Source: Porphyromonadaceae bacterium
GTDB taxonomy: Bacteria; Bacteroidota; Bacteroidia; Bacteroidales; Dysgonomonadaceae
Reading direction: 5' to 3'
NCBI GenBank assembly: GCA_021372865.1
Contig: JAJFTO010000004.1
Location: forward strand, 1 to 64,000
DNA: 64,000 nt
The translations under genes and the position numbers were made by a program. Position 1 is the first letter of the stretch, and every line of letters starts with the position of its first letter. Positions 36,033 through 44,714 of the stretch are shown here, in pieces. The notes beneath the pieces are model-generated. The model worked only from the letters and a program-made list of their open reading frames with translations, searched no databases and was not told the origin of the DNA.

Positions 36033-37474
36033 TATCGTTGTTGCTTGCGCATTTGTTGTTCCCGTTGTTGTTCTCTTTGTTTTATTTCTGCTTCCCTTTT
36101 GCGTTCTCGCTCCCTGAGTTCCTTTTCACGTTGACGGATCTTTTCCTTTCTTTCTTTTTCCCGTTCTTTTAACAGTTTCTCCCTGTTTTTGTTTTTCCCG
36201 GTCTGCTTATTTTGTTGTAATGCAGCGGCGGCTTTTTGTTCAAGTTGCTTTTTCAGCTCCTCCATTGTTTTGGGTTTGGGAGTTACCGACGATGGTTGTA
36301 CTGGCAGGGGACTGCTTATTTCGGGATGTGGTGAAGGTTGGAATATGGAATCGGTCGCCGCCTCCCTGAATACGGAGCGTTTGAGATATGCCTGATAATA
36401 GTCCTGGAATTGATGTGGCTGTGCCCGATCGATCAACAGCGTAGAATCGCCGCTCAGCTCATTTGAGGAAAGACGGGCAGTCGTTGTGGTGTTGGGTTTT
36501 TTAGTCAGGTTGAGCTTTTCAGCCGTATCCGGTTTTTCAGCCGAACCTGTTTTTTCGGTTGGTTTCTGTATTTCAGTCCAGGCCGGTTTATCTTTCAGCG
36601 CTCGTTGTGCCAGGTTGGCCTGACTGATGAATTCTGCCGGTGTACTGAGTCCTTTCACTTCCTCAAAAGCTTGCCAGGCCATTGTTTTTTCACTGTGGAG
36701 TGCATAGATTTGTCCGAGTAAATACTGGAGACGCTTTTTCTGCCTGAAATTTTTCTCCCGGTCTATGGTCTTTTTCAACCAGGGTATGGCCGTAGCGTAC
36801 TCCTTTTTGTGAAGAAGACTGGCAGTATATGTTTCCGTATAAAGATCGTTCAAATAAGCCGGTATTGTTTTGCTTTGCAGTACATAGAGTATGTTCTCTG
36901 CATCATAATCTCTGTCCATCTCCGTGTAGGCGCGCAATAGCCAGATCTCAGTCTCGGTAATCAGTGCTTTGTTCTGATGAAACAGTCTTTGTATTTGCAT
37001 GAATACCGCCAATGCCGCATCATGGTCTCCATTTTGCAGATAGGCTTTACCCAGTAACAGCCACGCGTTATGGATGAACGGGTTAAATTCTTCCTGCTGC
37101 AGCCATTTCCTGAATGCCTCTGTCTGGGGTTGTGACGGATCGCGTCGGGGTTTGGCTGAGATGGAATGCTCCTGAATAGCCCTGGATATCTTTTCTATTA
37201 CCGGATCGAATGGGCCCCCGGCCAATGTCTTTTCCTGCACGGGTACAGAAGGATAAAAAGGGAGTAAAGCCGCATAGTTCTCCGTAAAGTATTCTGACTG
37301 ATTCTCCAGAATCTCATTGTAGGCCTTCTCCGCATTGTAATAGATGTTGTAACGGGTGGTCAGTTCATGGTAGGCACGTGTTCCCTGGGTGTTCCTTTTG
37401 GTGGAACAGCCCATCGCGAGAATCATTCCATACAGGATCATCACACAATATATGGGATTGATTTTTACCGTCAC
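36032..37474 (-). CDS. TPR lipoprotein resembling the N-terminus of PorW/SprE, with charged coiled-coil tail
   Basis: About 480 residues from a GTG at 37474; the frame is open to an ATG at 37567, which would overlap the permease gene by 38 bases. A lipoprotein signal ends [11 protein letters not shown]. The following [19 protein letters not shown] is like the start of PorW/SprE, a lipoprotein linked to type IX secretion and gliding. TPR-type helices follow ([18 protein letters not shown]). The last 70 residues are nearly all Lys, Arg, Glu and Gln, a long charged coiled coil. It is much shorter than PorW, so it is probably a relative and not the orthologue. The start is uncertain. Confidence 0.68.
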   Translation of the reverse strand: MTVKINPIYCVMILYGMILAMGCSTKRNTQGTRAYHELTTRYNIYYNAEKAYNEILENQSEYFTENYAALLPFYPSVPVQEKTLAGGPFDPVIEKISRAIQEHSISAKPRRDPSQPQTEAFRKWLQQEEFNPFIHNAWLLLGKAYLQNGDHDAALAVFMQIQRLFHQNKALITETEIWLLRAYTEMDRDYDAENILYVLQSKTIPAYLNDLYTETYTASLLHKKEYATAIPWLKKTIDREKNFRQKKRLQYLLGQIYALHSEKTMAWQAFEEVKGLSTPAEFISQANLAQRALKDKPAWTEIQKPTEKTGSAEKPDTAEKLNLTKKPNTTTTARLSSNELSGDSTLLIDRAQPHQFQDYYQAYLKRSVFREAATDSIFQPSPHPEISSPLPVQPSSVTPKPKTMEELKKQLEQKAAAALQQNKQTGKNKNREKLLKEREKERKEKIRQREKELRERERKREAEIKQREQQREQQMRKQQR

Positions 37475-37529
37475 TGCAGTTCTTTTTAACGAACAATTGC
37501 TACCCTTTGATAACGGTAGAAGCCGGATT

Positions 37530-38366
37530 TTATTTTGTCGGTTGTGGCTTTTGGACTTTTCTTTCAATGGATTTCACTGCTTTGGCAATGAAAAACATGA
37601 CGATGAGCACGAAGATGATGAATGCTCCCGATGGCACATTCAGATAGTACGATAAAATGAGCCCCGTCACACAGCCTGCAAAACTGAAAATGACGGAAAG
37701 AGCGATAATTTTTGAATAGTTCACTGTAAAAAGGTTGGCGGTCATCTGTGGAACGGTGATGAGCGACATGAGCAGGACAATACCGACCAGGCGAATGCTC
37801 AGTACGATGGTGACGGATACAAACAGCATCATCGCATATTCAATGAACTGCGTTGGGATATGCCGTGTTTGGGCAAATTCGGTGTCGAATGATATGGAGA
37901 CAATGGCATGATAAAAAAGCGCAAAAAACAGGAGTAGCACAAGCGATAAGATGGCCAGCGCCATAATGTCGCCCGGGGTGATCGTGAGGATATTTCCAAA
38001 CAGATACTCCGACAAGTTGGGGGCATACCCCGGTGAGAGGAAAGTAAGTACAATACCCACCGCCATGCCGAGCGACCAGAAAACAGCGATGGCAGAATCT
38101 TCCCTCACGTTCTGTTTGCGGGAGAGCCACTGGATGCCGAAGGCTGAAAGTATCGAAAAAGCCATGGCCGACAGAATGGGAGGAAGTGAGAAATAAAATC
38201 CGATACCCAGCCCCCCGAAAGAAGCATGGGTAATCCCTCCGCTAATAAATACGAGCCTGCGGGAAACAACATATGTTCCGATGATGCCGCAGGCGATGCT
38301 TGCGAAGAGACTCCCCAAAAGGGCATTCCGGAAAAAGGCATACTGAAGTAGTTCGGAGATATTCAT
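37530..38366 (-). CDS. Metal ABC transporter permease (ZnuB-like)
   Basis: 278 residues with about eight membrane helices. It fits the ABC-3 permease family: MNISELLQYAFFRNALLGS at the start, GTYVVSRRLVFISGGITHASFGGLGIG, and LLMSLITVPQMTANL. Such permeases import zinc, manganese or iron with an ATPase and a binding protein, neither of which is adjacent. Orphan permeases in this position are common in the phylum. It lies between the Cys-rich membrane protein and the PorW-like gene in one operon. Confidence 0.88.
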   Translation of the reverse strand: MNISELLQYAFFRNALLGSLFASIACGIIGTYVVSRRLVFISGGITHASFGGLGIGFYFSLPPILSAMAFSILSAFGIQWLSRKQNVREDSAIAVFWSLGMAVGIVLTFLSPGYAPNLSEYLFGNILTITPGDIMALAILSLVLLLFFALFYHAIVSISFDTEFAQTRHIPTQFIEYAMMLFVSVTIVLSIRLVGIVLLMSLITVPQMTANLFTVNYSKIIALSVIFSFAGCVTGLILSYYLNVPSGAFIIFVLIVMFFIAKAVKSIERKVQKPQPTK

Positions 38367-38376
38367 CTGTCCGGGG

Positions 38377-38808
38377 TCAGGCGTGCATTTTGAGTGTTCT
38401 CAGCTCATTCACAAACATCAGCACTTCATCTTTCAGCTGATCGGGGAGAGAGATTCCCCGCATTTGCAGACTACGTACCCAGCGAGGCTTCTCCTCATCG
38501 AGGACGGAGTAAAATACTTCTCTGAATTCATCCACTTCGCTGTTCTTATATTCCCCTGAATCGCGACGTGCGAACTTGTCAAGCTCTTCGTCGTCGAAGT
38601 ATTCCGGTTTTTCTATAAAAGCTGCAATAAGGCTGTCTTTTTCACACACCTCATGCGCACCGCAACAGCCGCCCCCGCTTAGATCGATGGAGGGAGGAGC
38701 CATTTCACGGGTTTGCGTATTTCCTTTCTTTCTCTGAATATAATTGGTGATGGCCAGTGCCAGCACAAAAAAGAGAATGATGCCGATAAATAATACGATG
38801 GGTTGCAT
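38377..38808 (-). CDS. Conserved single-TM protein with CCGAHEVC motif
   Basis: 143 residues. One N-terminal membrane helix (3-22) is followed by a cytoplasmic part with GGGCCGAHEVCEKD near residue 46-59, then an acidic stretch (YFDDEELDKFARR) and FREVFYSVLDEEKP. The three cysteines and a His look suited to binding a metal or an iron-sulfur cluster, but this is inference. I recall it as conserved beside aroA in Bacteroidales. It sits 10 bases before the metal permease, supporting a metal-related link. Confidence 0.72.
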   Translation of the reverse strand: MQPIVLFIGIILFFVLALAITNYIQRKKGNTQTREMAPPSIDLSGGGCCGAHEVCEKDSLIAAFIEKPEYFDDEELDKFARRDSGEYKNSEVDEFREVFYSVLDEEKPRWVRSLQMRGISLPDQLKDEVLMFVNELRTLKMHA

Positions 38809-38824
38809 AATCAGTTCCTTTCTT

Positions 38825-40051
38825 CTATTCTTTTATAATAAACCCTGCATCCTTTAAATCATCCCAGAAACGGGGATATGACTTTGTCACGACCTGCGGA
38901 TCGTTGATGATCAGCGTACTGAATGGGATTGCGCCGGGTGTAAAGGACATGGCCATGCGATGATCGTCGTAAGTATTTATCGCGGGATCTTTTTCCGGGA
39001 AACAACGTTCTCCCTCCCATTCAAGCATGCCGTTATCACTTTCTTTGAGTACAAAGCCCAGCTTTTTCAATTCATTAATCAGGGCCTGCACCCGGTCTGT
39101 TTCCTTAATTTTCAGGCTTTGAATGCCTGAAAATAGAAACGGTATACCCTTAAAACAACAGGTAGCTGCAAATGTTTGCGCCAGGTCGGGTTCATTCACA
39201 AAATCGTGAAAGAATTTTTTTGCTTTTCTCTTTGAATGATGAATGACCACACCCTCTTCCTGATATTCCGTGGCGACTCCCAGATCGTTGAACAGGTTGG
39301 CGACATTGGCGTCGCCCTGCAGACTTTTTTTACGCAGTCCTGGCAGTCTGACTTCGGCGCCGGGCATCAATGCTACCAATTCGTACCAATAAGAGGCTGC
39401 AGACCAGTCGGTTTCTGCTTCCAGCTCAATGGCCTGATATTGTTGCGGTTTCACAATAATATCGTTGTCGGCCCATTTGGCTGTGACGCCGCATTGTGCC
39501 ATCATCGCCATGGTCAGGTCGATGTAGGGTTTTGAAACAATATTTTTTTCGATGTGCATGATCAATCCGTGCTCCATGATCGGTGCAATCATCAGCAAGG
39601 CAGAGATAAACTGTGAGCTGATATTTCCGGAAAGATACACTTCCCCTCCCTTGAGCTTTCGTCCTTTGATTCGCAGGGGAGGGAAACCCTCCTTTTCGAG
39701 ATAGTCGATCTCGGCACCCAGTGCAGTGAGCGTTTCCACCAGCGGATGGATGGGGCGTTCGTGCATTCTCTTGGACCCTTTGATGACCCACTCTCCTTCC
39801 ATTCCTGCCAGAAAGGCGGTAAGAAAACGCATGGCAGTACCTGCCCCTTTCACGTCGAACACGTTTGAGTCGGAGTTAAAAGCATCAACGATGACCCGGG
39901 TATCTTCGCAGTCGGAAAGATTCCGGATGGTATAATGGCTGATACTGAGGGCGTTGAGTATGAGTGCCCGGTTGCTCATACTTTTTGATGCAGGAAGCTG
40001 CACGGTGGTGTGAATTGTATCGGGAGGATAAATTTTATATTGCTTTGGCAT
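38825..40051 (-). CDS. aroA: 3-phosphoshikimate 1-carboxyvinyltransferase (EPSP synthase)
   Basis: 408 residues. Transfers enolpyruvyl from PEP to shikimate-3-phosphate in the chorismate pathway, which feeds the trp operon in this window. Seen are LPASKSMSNRALIL at the N-terminus, GTAMRFLTAFLA, SSQFISALLM, KETDRV and YDDHRMAMSF, all active-site elements of the family. It is the first gene of an operon that continues to rdgB, and a -7 box lies at 40071-40078. Confidence 0.96.
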   Translation of the reverse strand: MPKQYKIYPPDTIHTTVQLPASKSMSNRALILNALSISHYTIRNLSDCEDTRVIVDAFNSDSNVFDVKGAGTAMRFLTAFLAGMEGEWVIKGSKRMHERPIHPLVETLTALGAEIDYLEKEGFPPLRIKGRKLKGGEVYLSGNISSQFISALLMIAPIMEHGLIMHIEKNIVSKPYIDLTMAMMAQCGVTAKWADNDIIVKPQQYQAIELEAETDWSAASYWYELVALMPGAEVRLPGLRKKSLQGDANVANLFNDLGVATEYQEEGVVIHHSKRKAKKFFHDFVNEPDLAQTFAATCCFKGIPFLFSGIQSLKIKETDRVQALINELKKLGFVLKESDNGMLEWEGERCFPEKDPAINTYDDHRMAMSFTPGAIPFSTLIINDPQVVTKSYPRFWDDLKDAGFIIKE

Positions 40052-40070
40052 CTCTGTGAAGCTTTTTGTA

Positions 40071-40078
40071 CAAAAATA
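40071..40078 (-). promoter_or_regulatory. -7 promoter box of the aroA-rdgB operon
   Basis: Minus-strand TATTTTTG, matching TAnnTTTG, 20 bases before the aroA ATG. No clear -33 element was found. Confidence 0.45.
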
Positions 40079-40213
40079 ATCATTTAAAAACGAAGACAGG
40101 CAGATTCTTTTCTGTTTTAGGTTGTTTAAAGTCCTTTAAATTAATTTTTCCTCTTTTTTCCGTTGATTCTCAATGTTTAATCATATGGGTAACTGAAATG
40201 TACCGATATATTG

Positions 40214-41548
40214 TCAGCCCGTTAATCCATAGACAAATATGGCGAGGATGGCCGGAGGAACGATGTATCGTAGCAGGAAGATGTAGGTTTTCAGAAAGCC
40301 GACAGCCGTTTTCAACGTACCCTGGTTGGTCAGTTGGGCATATACCATTTTTTTATCCAGATACCATCCCACAAAAAGACTGATAAAGAAGCCGCCGATG
40401 GGAAGCATAAACTTGGCAGAACTGATGTCGAGAAGATTAAAAAATGGAGCCGAGATCGATGAAATTACTCCCAGCACGATGACACCCGCGGTGACAATGA
40501 AAGTACTCATTTTTCGGGAAAGACGATATTCTTCATGCAGGTAGAGGGTCACTACTTCCATCAATGAGATGGTGGATGTGAGTGCGGCAAGTGCTAGCAG
40601 ACAGAAGAACATGGCTGCCCACAACATGGAGACGGGCATTTGATTAAATAATCCTGGGAGGGTGATAAAAAGTAGTCCGGGGCCGCCGGCTACCAGCTCA
40701 TCAACAATGGTGCCGGGGTTGGCTGTCAATGCAAAGGCGGCAGGAAAAATAATCACCCCCGCAAGTATGGCTACCATCGTGTCGAGTACGGCTACCTGCA
40801 TCGCAGTTTTTGTGAGGTTGATGCGATTATTGAAGTAGGAGCCGTAAGTAATCATACAGCCCATCCCGAGGGAAAGTGAGAAGAAGGCCTGTCCCATTGC
40901 GTCAAGGAAGACGGTCGGCTTGACATGCTCGAGGCTGGGCATGAAGAGAAAAGAGAGCCCACTGGAAGCACCTTCCAGCAAAATGGCCCGTACAGCAAGT
41001 ATAATAAGGATCAGAAAGAGCATTGGCATCATAATCTTCGACGATTGTTCAATTCCTTTCTTCACGCCCGAGAGTATAAAGAATGCTGTCAACAGGGTGA
41101 AGAGGATCATCCAGAAGATCTGCCGCAATGGGTTATTCAATAATGAGGTGAAGTTCGCCGAAAAATCATTTACCTTATGCAGGCTGCCTGTGAGAGATTG
41201 CACCAGATAGTCGAGTGTCCAGCCACAAACCACCATGTAGAATCCCATGATGATGAAACCGGTGAGTACACCCAGTCTACCCACCCATTTCCAGGGAGCG
41301 CCGGGAGCCAGTTCATGAAAAGCTCCTGCCGTGTTGGCCTGTGACGATCTGCCAACAATAAACTCGCTGATTATCAGTGGAATTCCGAAAAATAGGATAC
41401 ATCCTAAATAGACCAGGATGAAAATTGCACCTCCCCCGTCGGCTGTCTGGCTGGGAAAGCGCCATATATTACCCAAGCCGACGGCAGATCCCGCTGCCGC
41501 TGCAATTACCCCCACTTTGGAAGCAAAAGTTACCCTTTTTTCGTTCAT
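40214..41548 (-). CDS. Sodium-dependent transporter of the NSS/SNF family
   Basis: 444 residues with eleven or twelve membrane helices. The first helix has the family signature AGSAVGLGNIWRFPS followed by GGGAIFILVYL, which form the sodium and substrate site. NSS transporters take up amino acids or related amines with Na+. The bacterial subfamily with eleven helices is common; the substrate is not evident. Last gene of the cysS-yaaA operon, 11 bases after yaaA. Confidence 0.92.
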   Translation of the reverse strand: MNEKRVTFASKVGVIAAAAGSAVGLGNIWRFPSQTADGGGAIFILVYLGCILFFGIPLIISEFIVGRSSQANTAGAFHELAPGAPWKWVGRLGVLTGFIIMGFYMVVCGWTLDYLVQSLTGSLHKVNDFSANFTSLLNNPLRQIFWMILFTLLTAFFILSGVKKGIEQSSKIMMPMLFLILIILAVRAILLEGASSGLSFLFMPSLEHVKPTVFLDAMGQAFFSLSLGMGCMITYGSYFNNRINLTKTAMQVAVLDTMVAILAGVIIFPAAFALTANPGTIVDELVAGGPGLLFITLPGLFNQMPVSMLWAAMFFCLLALAALTSTISLMEVVTLYLHEEYRLSRKMSTFIVTAGVIVLGVISSISAPFFNLLDISSAKFMLPIGGFFISLFVGWYLDKKMVYAQLTNQGTLKTAVGFLKTYIFLLRYIVPPAILAIFVYGLTG

Positions 41549-41559
41549 ATGTTATTCCT

Positions 41560-42321
41560 TTATCTCACAAAGACCCACTCATTTTCTTTTGACAGGGCGG
41601 GGTTGTAAAAATATTCTTCATAATGAAAGCCTTTCACGTCCTCCGCGTCGGTAAGCCTGTTCTTGATGATATAACGTGCCATAAGTCCCCTTGCTTTTTT
41701 TGTGTGGACGATCACCTGTTTAAAGTCATTGTGTTCCAGTTGCAAAAACCGGATGTCTATAATGCGTATCCCTGCGCGAAGTGCATTTTTCTTTATCACA
41801 CTGGCATACTCTTTTGAAGCGACATTGATGATTGTTTTGTCTTCATTTTCGAAACGGGTTGCGAGATGCTTGTTTACCGTTTCTTGCCAGAATTCATAGA
41901 GCGTGCGATACCCGGAAGGAACAATTGGCCTTTGCATCTCCAATCGGTAAGGCCTGATCAGGTCAAATGGACGCAAAATTCCATAGAGACCCGAAAGGAT
42001 ATTGAGGTGACGCTGTGCAAATGCAAAATCAACTTCCGAAAAATCATGTGCATTTAAACCGGCATAGGCGATCCCGTTGTAAGCCAATGCTGCGGCACGT
42101 TTGGGAGTGGAGTTGAAGTAAAAAGTCTGAAACTGTTCATAGACATCACGGGCCATTTTGGCGTTAATCTTCATGATGGTTCCAATCTCTTTTTCTGATA
42201 ACTGTTGACAAACCGTGATCAACTCCTTCGTTTTATCCGGGAAAAGCGGTTCTGCAGTCGTGAACCGGTCTTTCTTATCAGTGAAAGACATCAGTTTAGC
42301 CGGCGACATCAGTATCTGCAT
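41560..42321 (-). CDS. yaaA: Peroxide stress protein YaaA
   Basis: 253 residues from MQILMSPAK. The family (formerly DUF328) lowers intracellular free iron during peroxide stress and binds DNA in known members. Characteristic segments are SPAKLM, LNAHDFSEVDFAFAQRHLNILSGLYG, IRPYRLEM, INVASKEYA and HTKKARGLMARYII. The frame is open to 42336, but that start would overlap cysS; the ATG at 42321 gives the standard N-terminus and a two-base gap. Confidence 0.94.
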   Translation of the reverse strand: MQILMSPAKLMSFTDKKDRFTTAEPLFPDKTKELITVCQQLSEKEIGTIMKINAKMARDVYEQFQTFYFNSTPKRAAALAYNGIAYAGLNAHDFSEVDFAFAQRHLNILSGLYGILRPFDLIRPYRLEMQRPIVPSGYRTLYEFWQETVNKHLATRFENEDKTIINVASKEYASVIKKNALRAGIRIIDIRFLQLEHNDFKQVIVHTKKARGLMARYIIKNRLTDAEDVKGFHYEEYFYNPALSKENEWVFVR

Positions 42322-42323
42322 GG

Positions 42324-43802
42324 TCACAGCCTCCATTCCACACCCTCTTTGGTGTCCTTGAGCGTGACGCCCGCTTCTTTCAGGGCATCCCTGATCTTGT
42401 CTGAGGTACCCCAGTCCTTGTTGTCTCGGGCCGACTGGCGTATATCTATAATCAGCTGCATCAGTCCCTCTATCACTTCACTACCGGCCATTTGCTTTGT
42501 TTCATCCACCAACCCCAGCACTTCGAAGATAAAGGTGTGCATGATCTTTTTCAATTTTTCCAGATCTGCTACGGTAAGTGTTTCTTTTTTGTCGAGTGCA
42601 GAATTGATGATGCGTACTCCCTCAAAAAGGTGAGCAATGAGTGTGGGGCTGTTAAAGTCGTCATTCATCGCCGCATAACAGCTTTGCTCCAACTCGTCGA
42701 TATTCACCGAAGTGGCGTCAGAGGGGACAATCTTTTCCAGCGCAGAAAGGCTCTCCATCAATTTTTTATAACCTTTCTCGGCAGCCTGCAGCGCTTCGTT
42801 GGAGAAATCGAGCGTACTCCGGTAATGTGACTGGGCCATGAAGAAACGGACTGTCATGGGAGTATAACCTCGTTCCAGCAGCGGATGGTTGCCGGTAAAA
42901 AGCTCTTTGGGAAGGAAGCCGTTGCCGGCAGTCTTCGACATGCGTGCACCGTTGACGGTGAGCATATTGGTATGTACCCAATATTTGACGGGCTCGGTAT
43001 GATTGCAAGCCTGCGATTGAGCGATCTCATTGGTGTGGTGGGTAGCTTGCAGGTCCATCCCCCCGCCGTGAATATCGAAGGTCGTTCCCAGATACTTGGT
43101 GCTCATGGCTGAGCATTCAATGTGCCACCCGGGAAATCCCCATCCCCAGGGTGAGGGCCACTGCATCAGTGTTTCGGGTTTTGCTTTGATCCAGAGGGCA
43201 AAGTCGAGGCGTCCTCTTTTTTCGTCCTGGCCGTCCAGCTCCCGTGTCCCTTCCATCAGGTCTTCCAGTTTTCTGTTTGTCAGTGTGCCATAATCGTTTC
43301 CCCTGCTGTATTTTTCCACATCGAAGTAGACCGTTCCGTTTACCTCATAGGCATATCCGGCCTCAAGTATTTTTTTAATCATTTCTATCTGCTCCAGGAT
43401 GTGTCCTGTGGCTGTGGGTTCAATACTTGGGGGCAGGGTGTTGAAAAGCGCCAGCACCTCATGAAAGCCAATGGTATATTTTTGCACAATCTCCATTGGT
43501 TCCAGTTGCTCCAGTTTGGCTTTTTTTGCGAATTTGTCTTCTCCCTCGTCCCTATCACCCTCCAGATGGCCTGCATCTGTGATATTTCTTACATAGCGTA
43601 CTTTGTAGCCGAGATGAAGCAGATAGCGGTAAATCAAATCGAAAGAGATAAAAGTACGGCAATTGCCCAAATGAATGTCACTGTAGACGGTGGGCCCGCA
43701 TACATACATACCCACGAGGGGTGGATGGAGTGGTTCAAAAGCTTCTTTCCTGCGACTGAGTGTGTTGTAAATGACCAAATTGTTTGCCTTGTCTGTGTTC
43801 AT
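42324..43802 (-). CDS. cysS: Cysteine--tRNA ligase
   Basis: About 492 residues from MNTDKANNLV. Class I aminoacyl-tRNA synthetase that charges tRNA-Cys. Seen are the zinc/HIGH region MYVCGPTVYSDIHLGN, the zinc ligands in GWHIECSAM with HTNEIAQ, and the KMSKS equivalent ARMSKTAGN. The frame reaches 43838, but a -7 box at 43828-43835 shows that transcription begins later, so the ATG at 43802 is chosen. First gene of the cysS-yaaA-NSS transporter operon. Confidence 0.96.
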   Translation of the reverse strand: MNTDKANNLVIYNTLSRRKEAFEPLHPPLVGMYVCGPTVYSDIHLGNCRTFISFDLIYRYLLHLGYKVRYVRNITDAGHLEGDRDEGEDKFAKKAKLEQLEPMEIVQKYTIGFHEVLALFNTLPPSIEPTATGHILEQIEMIKKILEAGYAYEVNGTVYFDVEKYSRGNDYGTLTNRKLEDLMEGTRELDGQDEKRGRLDFALWIKAKPETLMQWPSPWGWGFPGWHIECSAMSTKYLGTTFDIHGGGMDLQATHHTNEIAQSQACNHTEPVKYWVHTNMLTVNGARMSKTAGNGFLPKELFTGNHPLLERGYTPMTVRFFMAQSHYRSTLDFSNEALQAAEKGYKKLMESLSALEKIVPSDATSVNIDELEQSCYAAMNDDFNSPTLIAHLFEGVRIINSALDKKETLTVADLEKLKKIMHTFIFEVLGLVDETKQMAGSEVIEGLMQLIIDIRQSARDNKDWGTSDKIRDALKEAGVTLKDTKEGVEWRL

Positions 43803-43827
43803 ACCAGAGCAGATAATTTTAAAAAGA

Positions 43828-43835
43828 CAAAAATA
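43828..43835 (-). promoter_or_regulatory. -7 promoter box of cysS
   Basis: Minus-strand TATTTTTG, 26 bases before the ATG at 43802; it decides against the longer start at 43838. Confidence 0.5.
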
Positions 43836-43919
43836 CAAATTTATGCGTTAAGAACGGCAATCCAAATGAAAAAGAGCAGAAAGTCAGCAGAGTCTGATGG
43901 CAGTTTGCCAATATTTTGA

Positions 43920-43927
43920 TACTTTTG
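43920..43927 (+). promoter_or_regulatory. -7 promoter box of the DUF5020 gene
   Basis: TACTTTTG, a perfect TAnnTTTG. It overlaps the start of the longest open frame (43916), so translation must begin later, at 43967. Confidence 0.55.
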
Positions 43928-43966
43928 TCGTCTCTAAAAATTAAACAAACCTTCATACAATTTTTT

Positions 43967-44695
43967 ATGTCACGTAAAATTTCAGTTGTATTTCTAGTCT
44001 TCTGTTGTACGCTTGGAGCTATACGGGCACAGAATCTTCAGTTACATTTTGACCCGCGTCATTCGATGTACGGCGAGAATGTATCACCTGTAAATTATCT
44101 GACCGCAACCTTTGAGATGTTTAAGGCGGACCGGTGGGGAAGCACGTTTATGTTTGCAGATTTCGATTTTAATTACGACAAGAAAAATATCGGGCTTGTT
44201 TACACAGAAATTGCCCGTGAATTTAAATTGGGTAATTTTCCGTTTCGTCCCCATATCGAGTATAATGGGGGACTGGGATTAAGAAAAGGTACTGCCGCCG
44301 GTTTTTCCATTCCGTCATCCTATATGGCAGGGTTAGGCTACCCGTTTCAACAGAGAAGCTTTTATATGAATACCTATGTGGCCTATAAGCTGAATGCTTT
44401 TCAGAAGGTGAGCAACGATATACAGTGGACTGTCACCTGGAATGCCTCGCTGGCAGGAGATAAACTCTCGCTGGGTGGATTTGCGGATCTTTGGACCGAG
44501 GACAGATCATTTACGGAAGGCAACGATGTCGAAGGGAAAAAAGTGGTTTTTTTGAGTGAACCCCAGATATGGTATAACATCACGCCCAACTTTTCTTTTG
44601 GCAGTGAGATAGAACTGAGTTACAACTTTGTAAATAAATTCATAGAAAGTAAATTTTATGCCATTCCGACCCTGGCCACAAAGTGGAATTTTTAA
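43967..44695 (+). CDS. DUF5020-family outer-membrane protein (Tsx-like)
   Basis: 242 residues. A signal peptide ends IRAQ near residue 22, then QLHFDPRH. The rest is alternating polar/aromatic beta strands: NYLTATFEMFKADRWGSTFMF, FDFNYDKKNIGLVYTEIARE, and a C-terminal strand ending TLATKWNF with the terminal aromatic residue usual in outer-membrane barrels. DUF5020 resembles the nucleoside channel Tsx. The next gene encodes a purine permease, which supports a joint role in purine uptake. Confidence 0.82.
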   Translation: MSRKISVVFLVFCCTLGAIRAQNLQLHFDPRHSMYGENVSPVNYLTATFEMFKADRWGSTFMFADFDFNYDKKNIGLVYTEIAREFKLGNFPFRPHIEYNGGLGLRKGTAAGFSIPSSYMAGLGYPFQQRSFYMNTYVAYKLNAFQKVSNDIQWTVTWNASLAGDKLSLGGFADLWTEDRSFTEGNDVEGKKVVFLSEPQIWYNITPNFSFGSEIELSYNFVNKFIESKFYAIPTLATKWNF

Positions 44696-44714
44696 TGTGT
44701 AAGACGGAATAATT

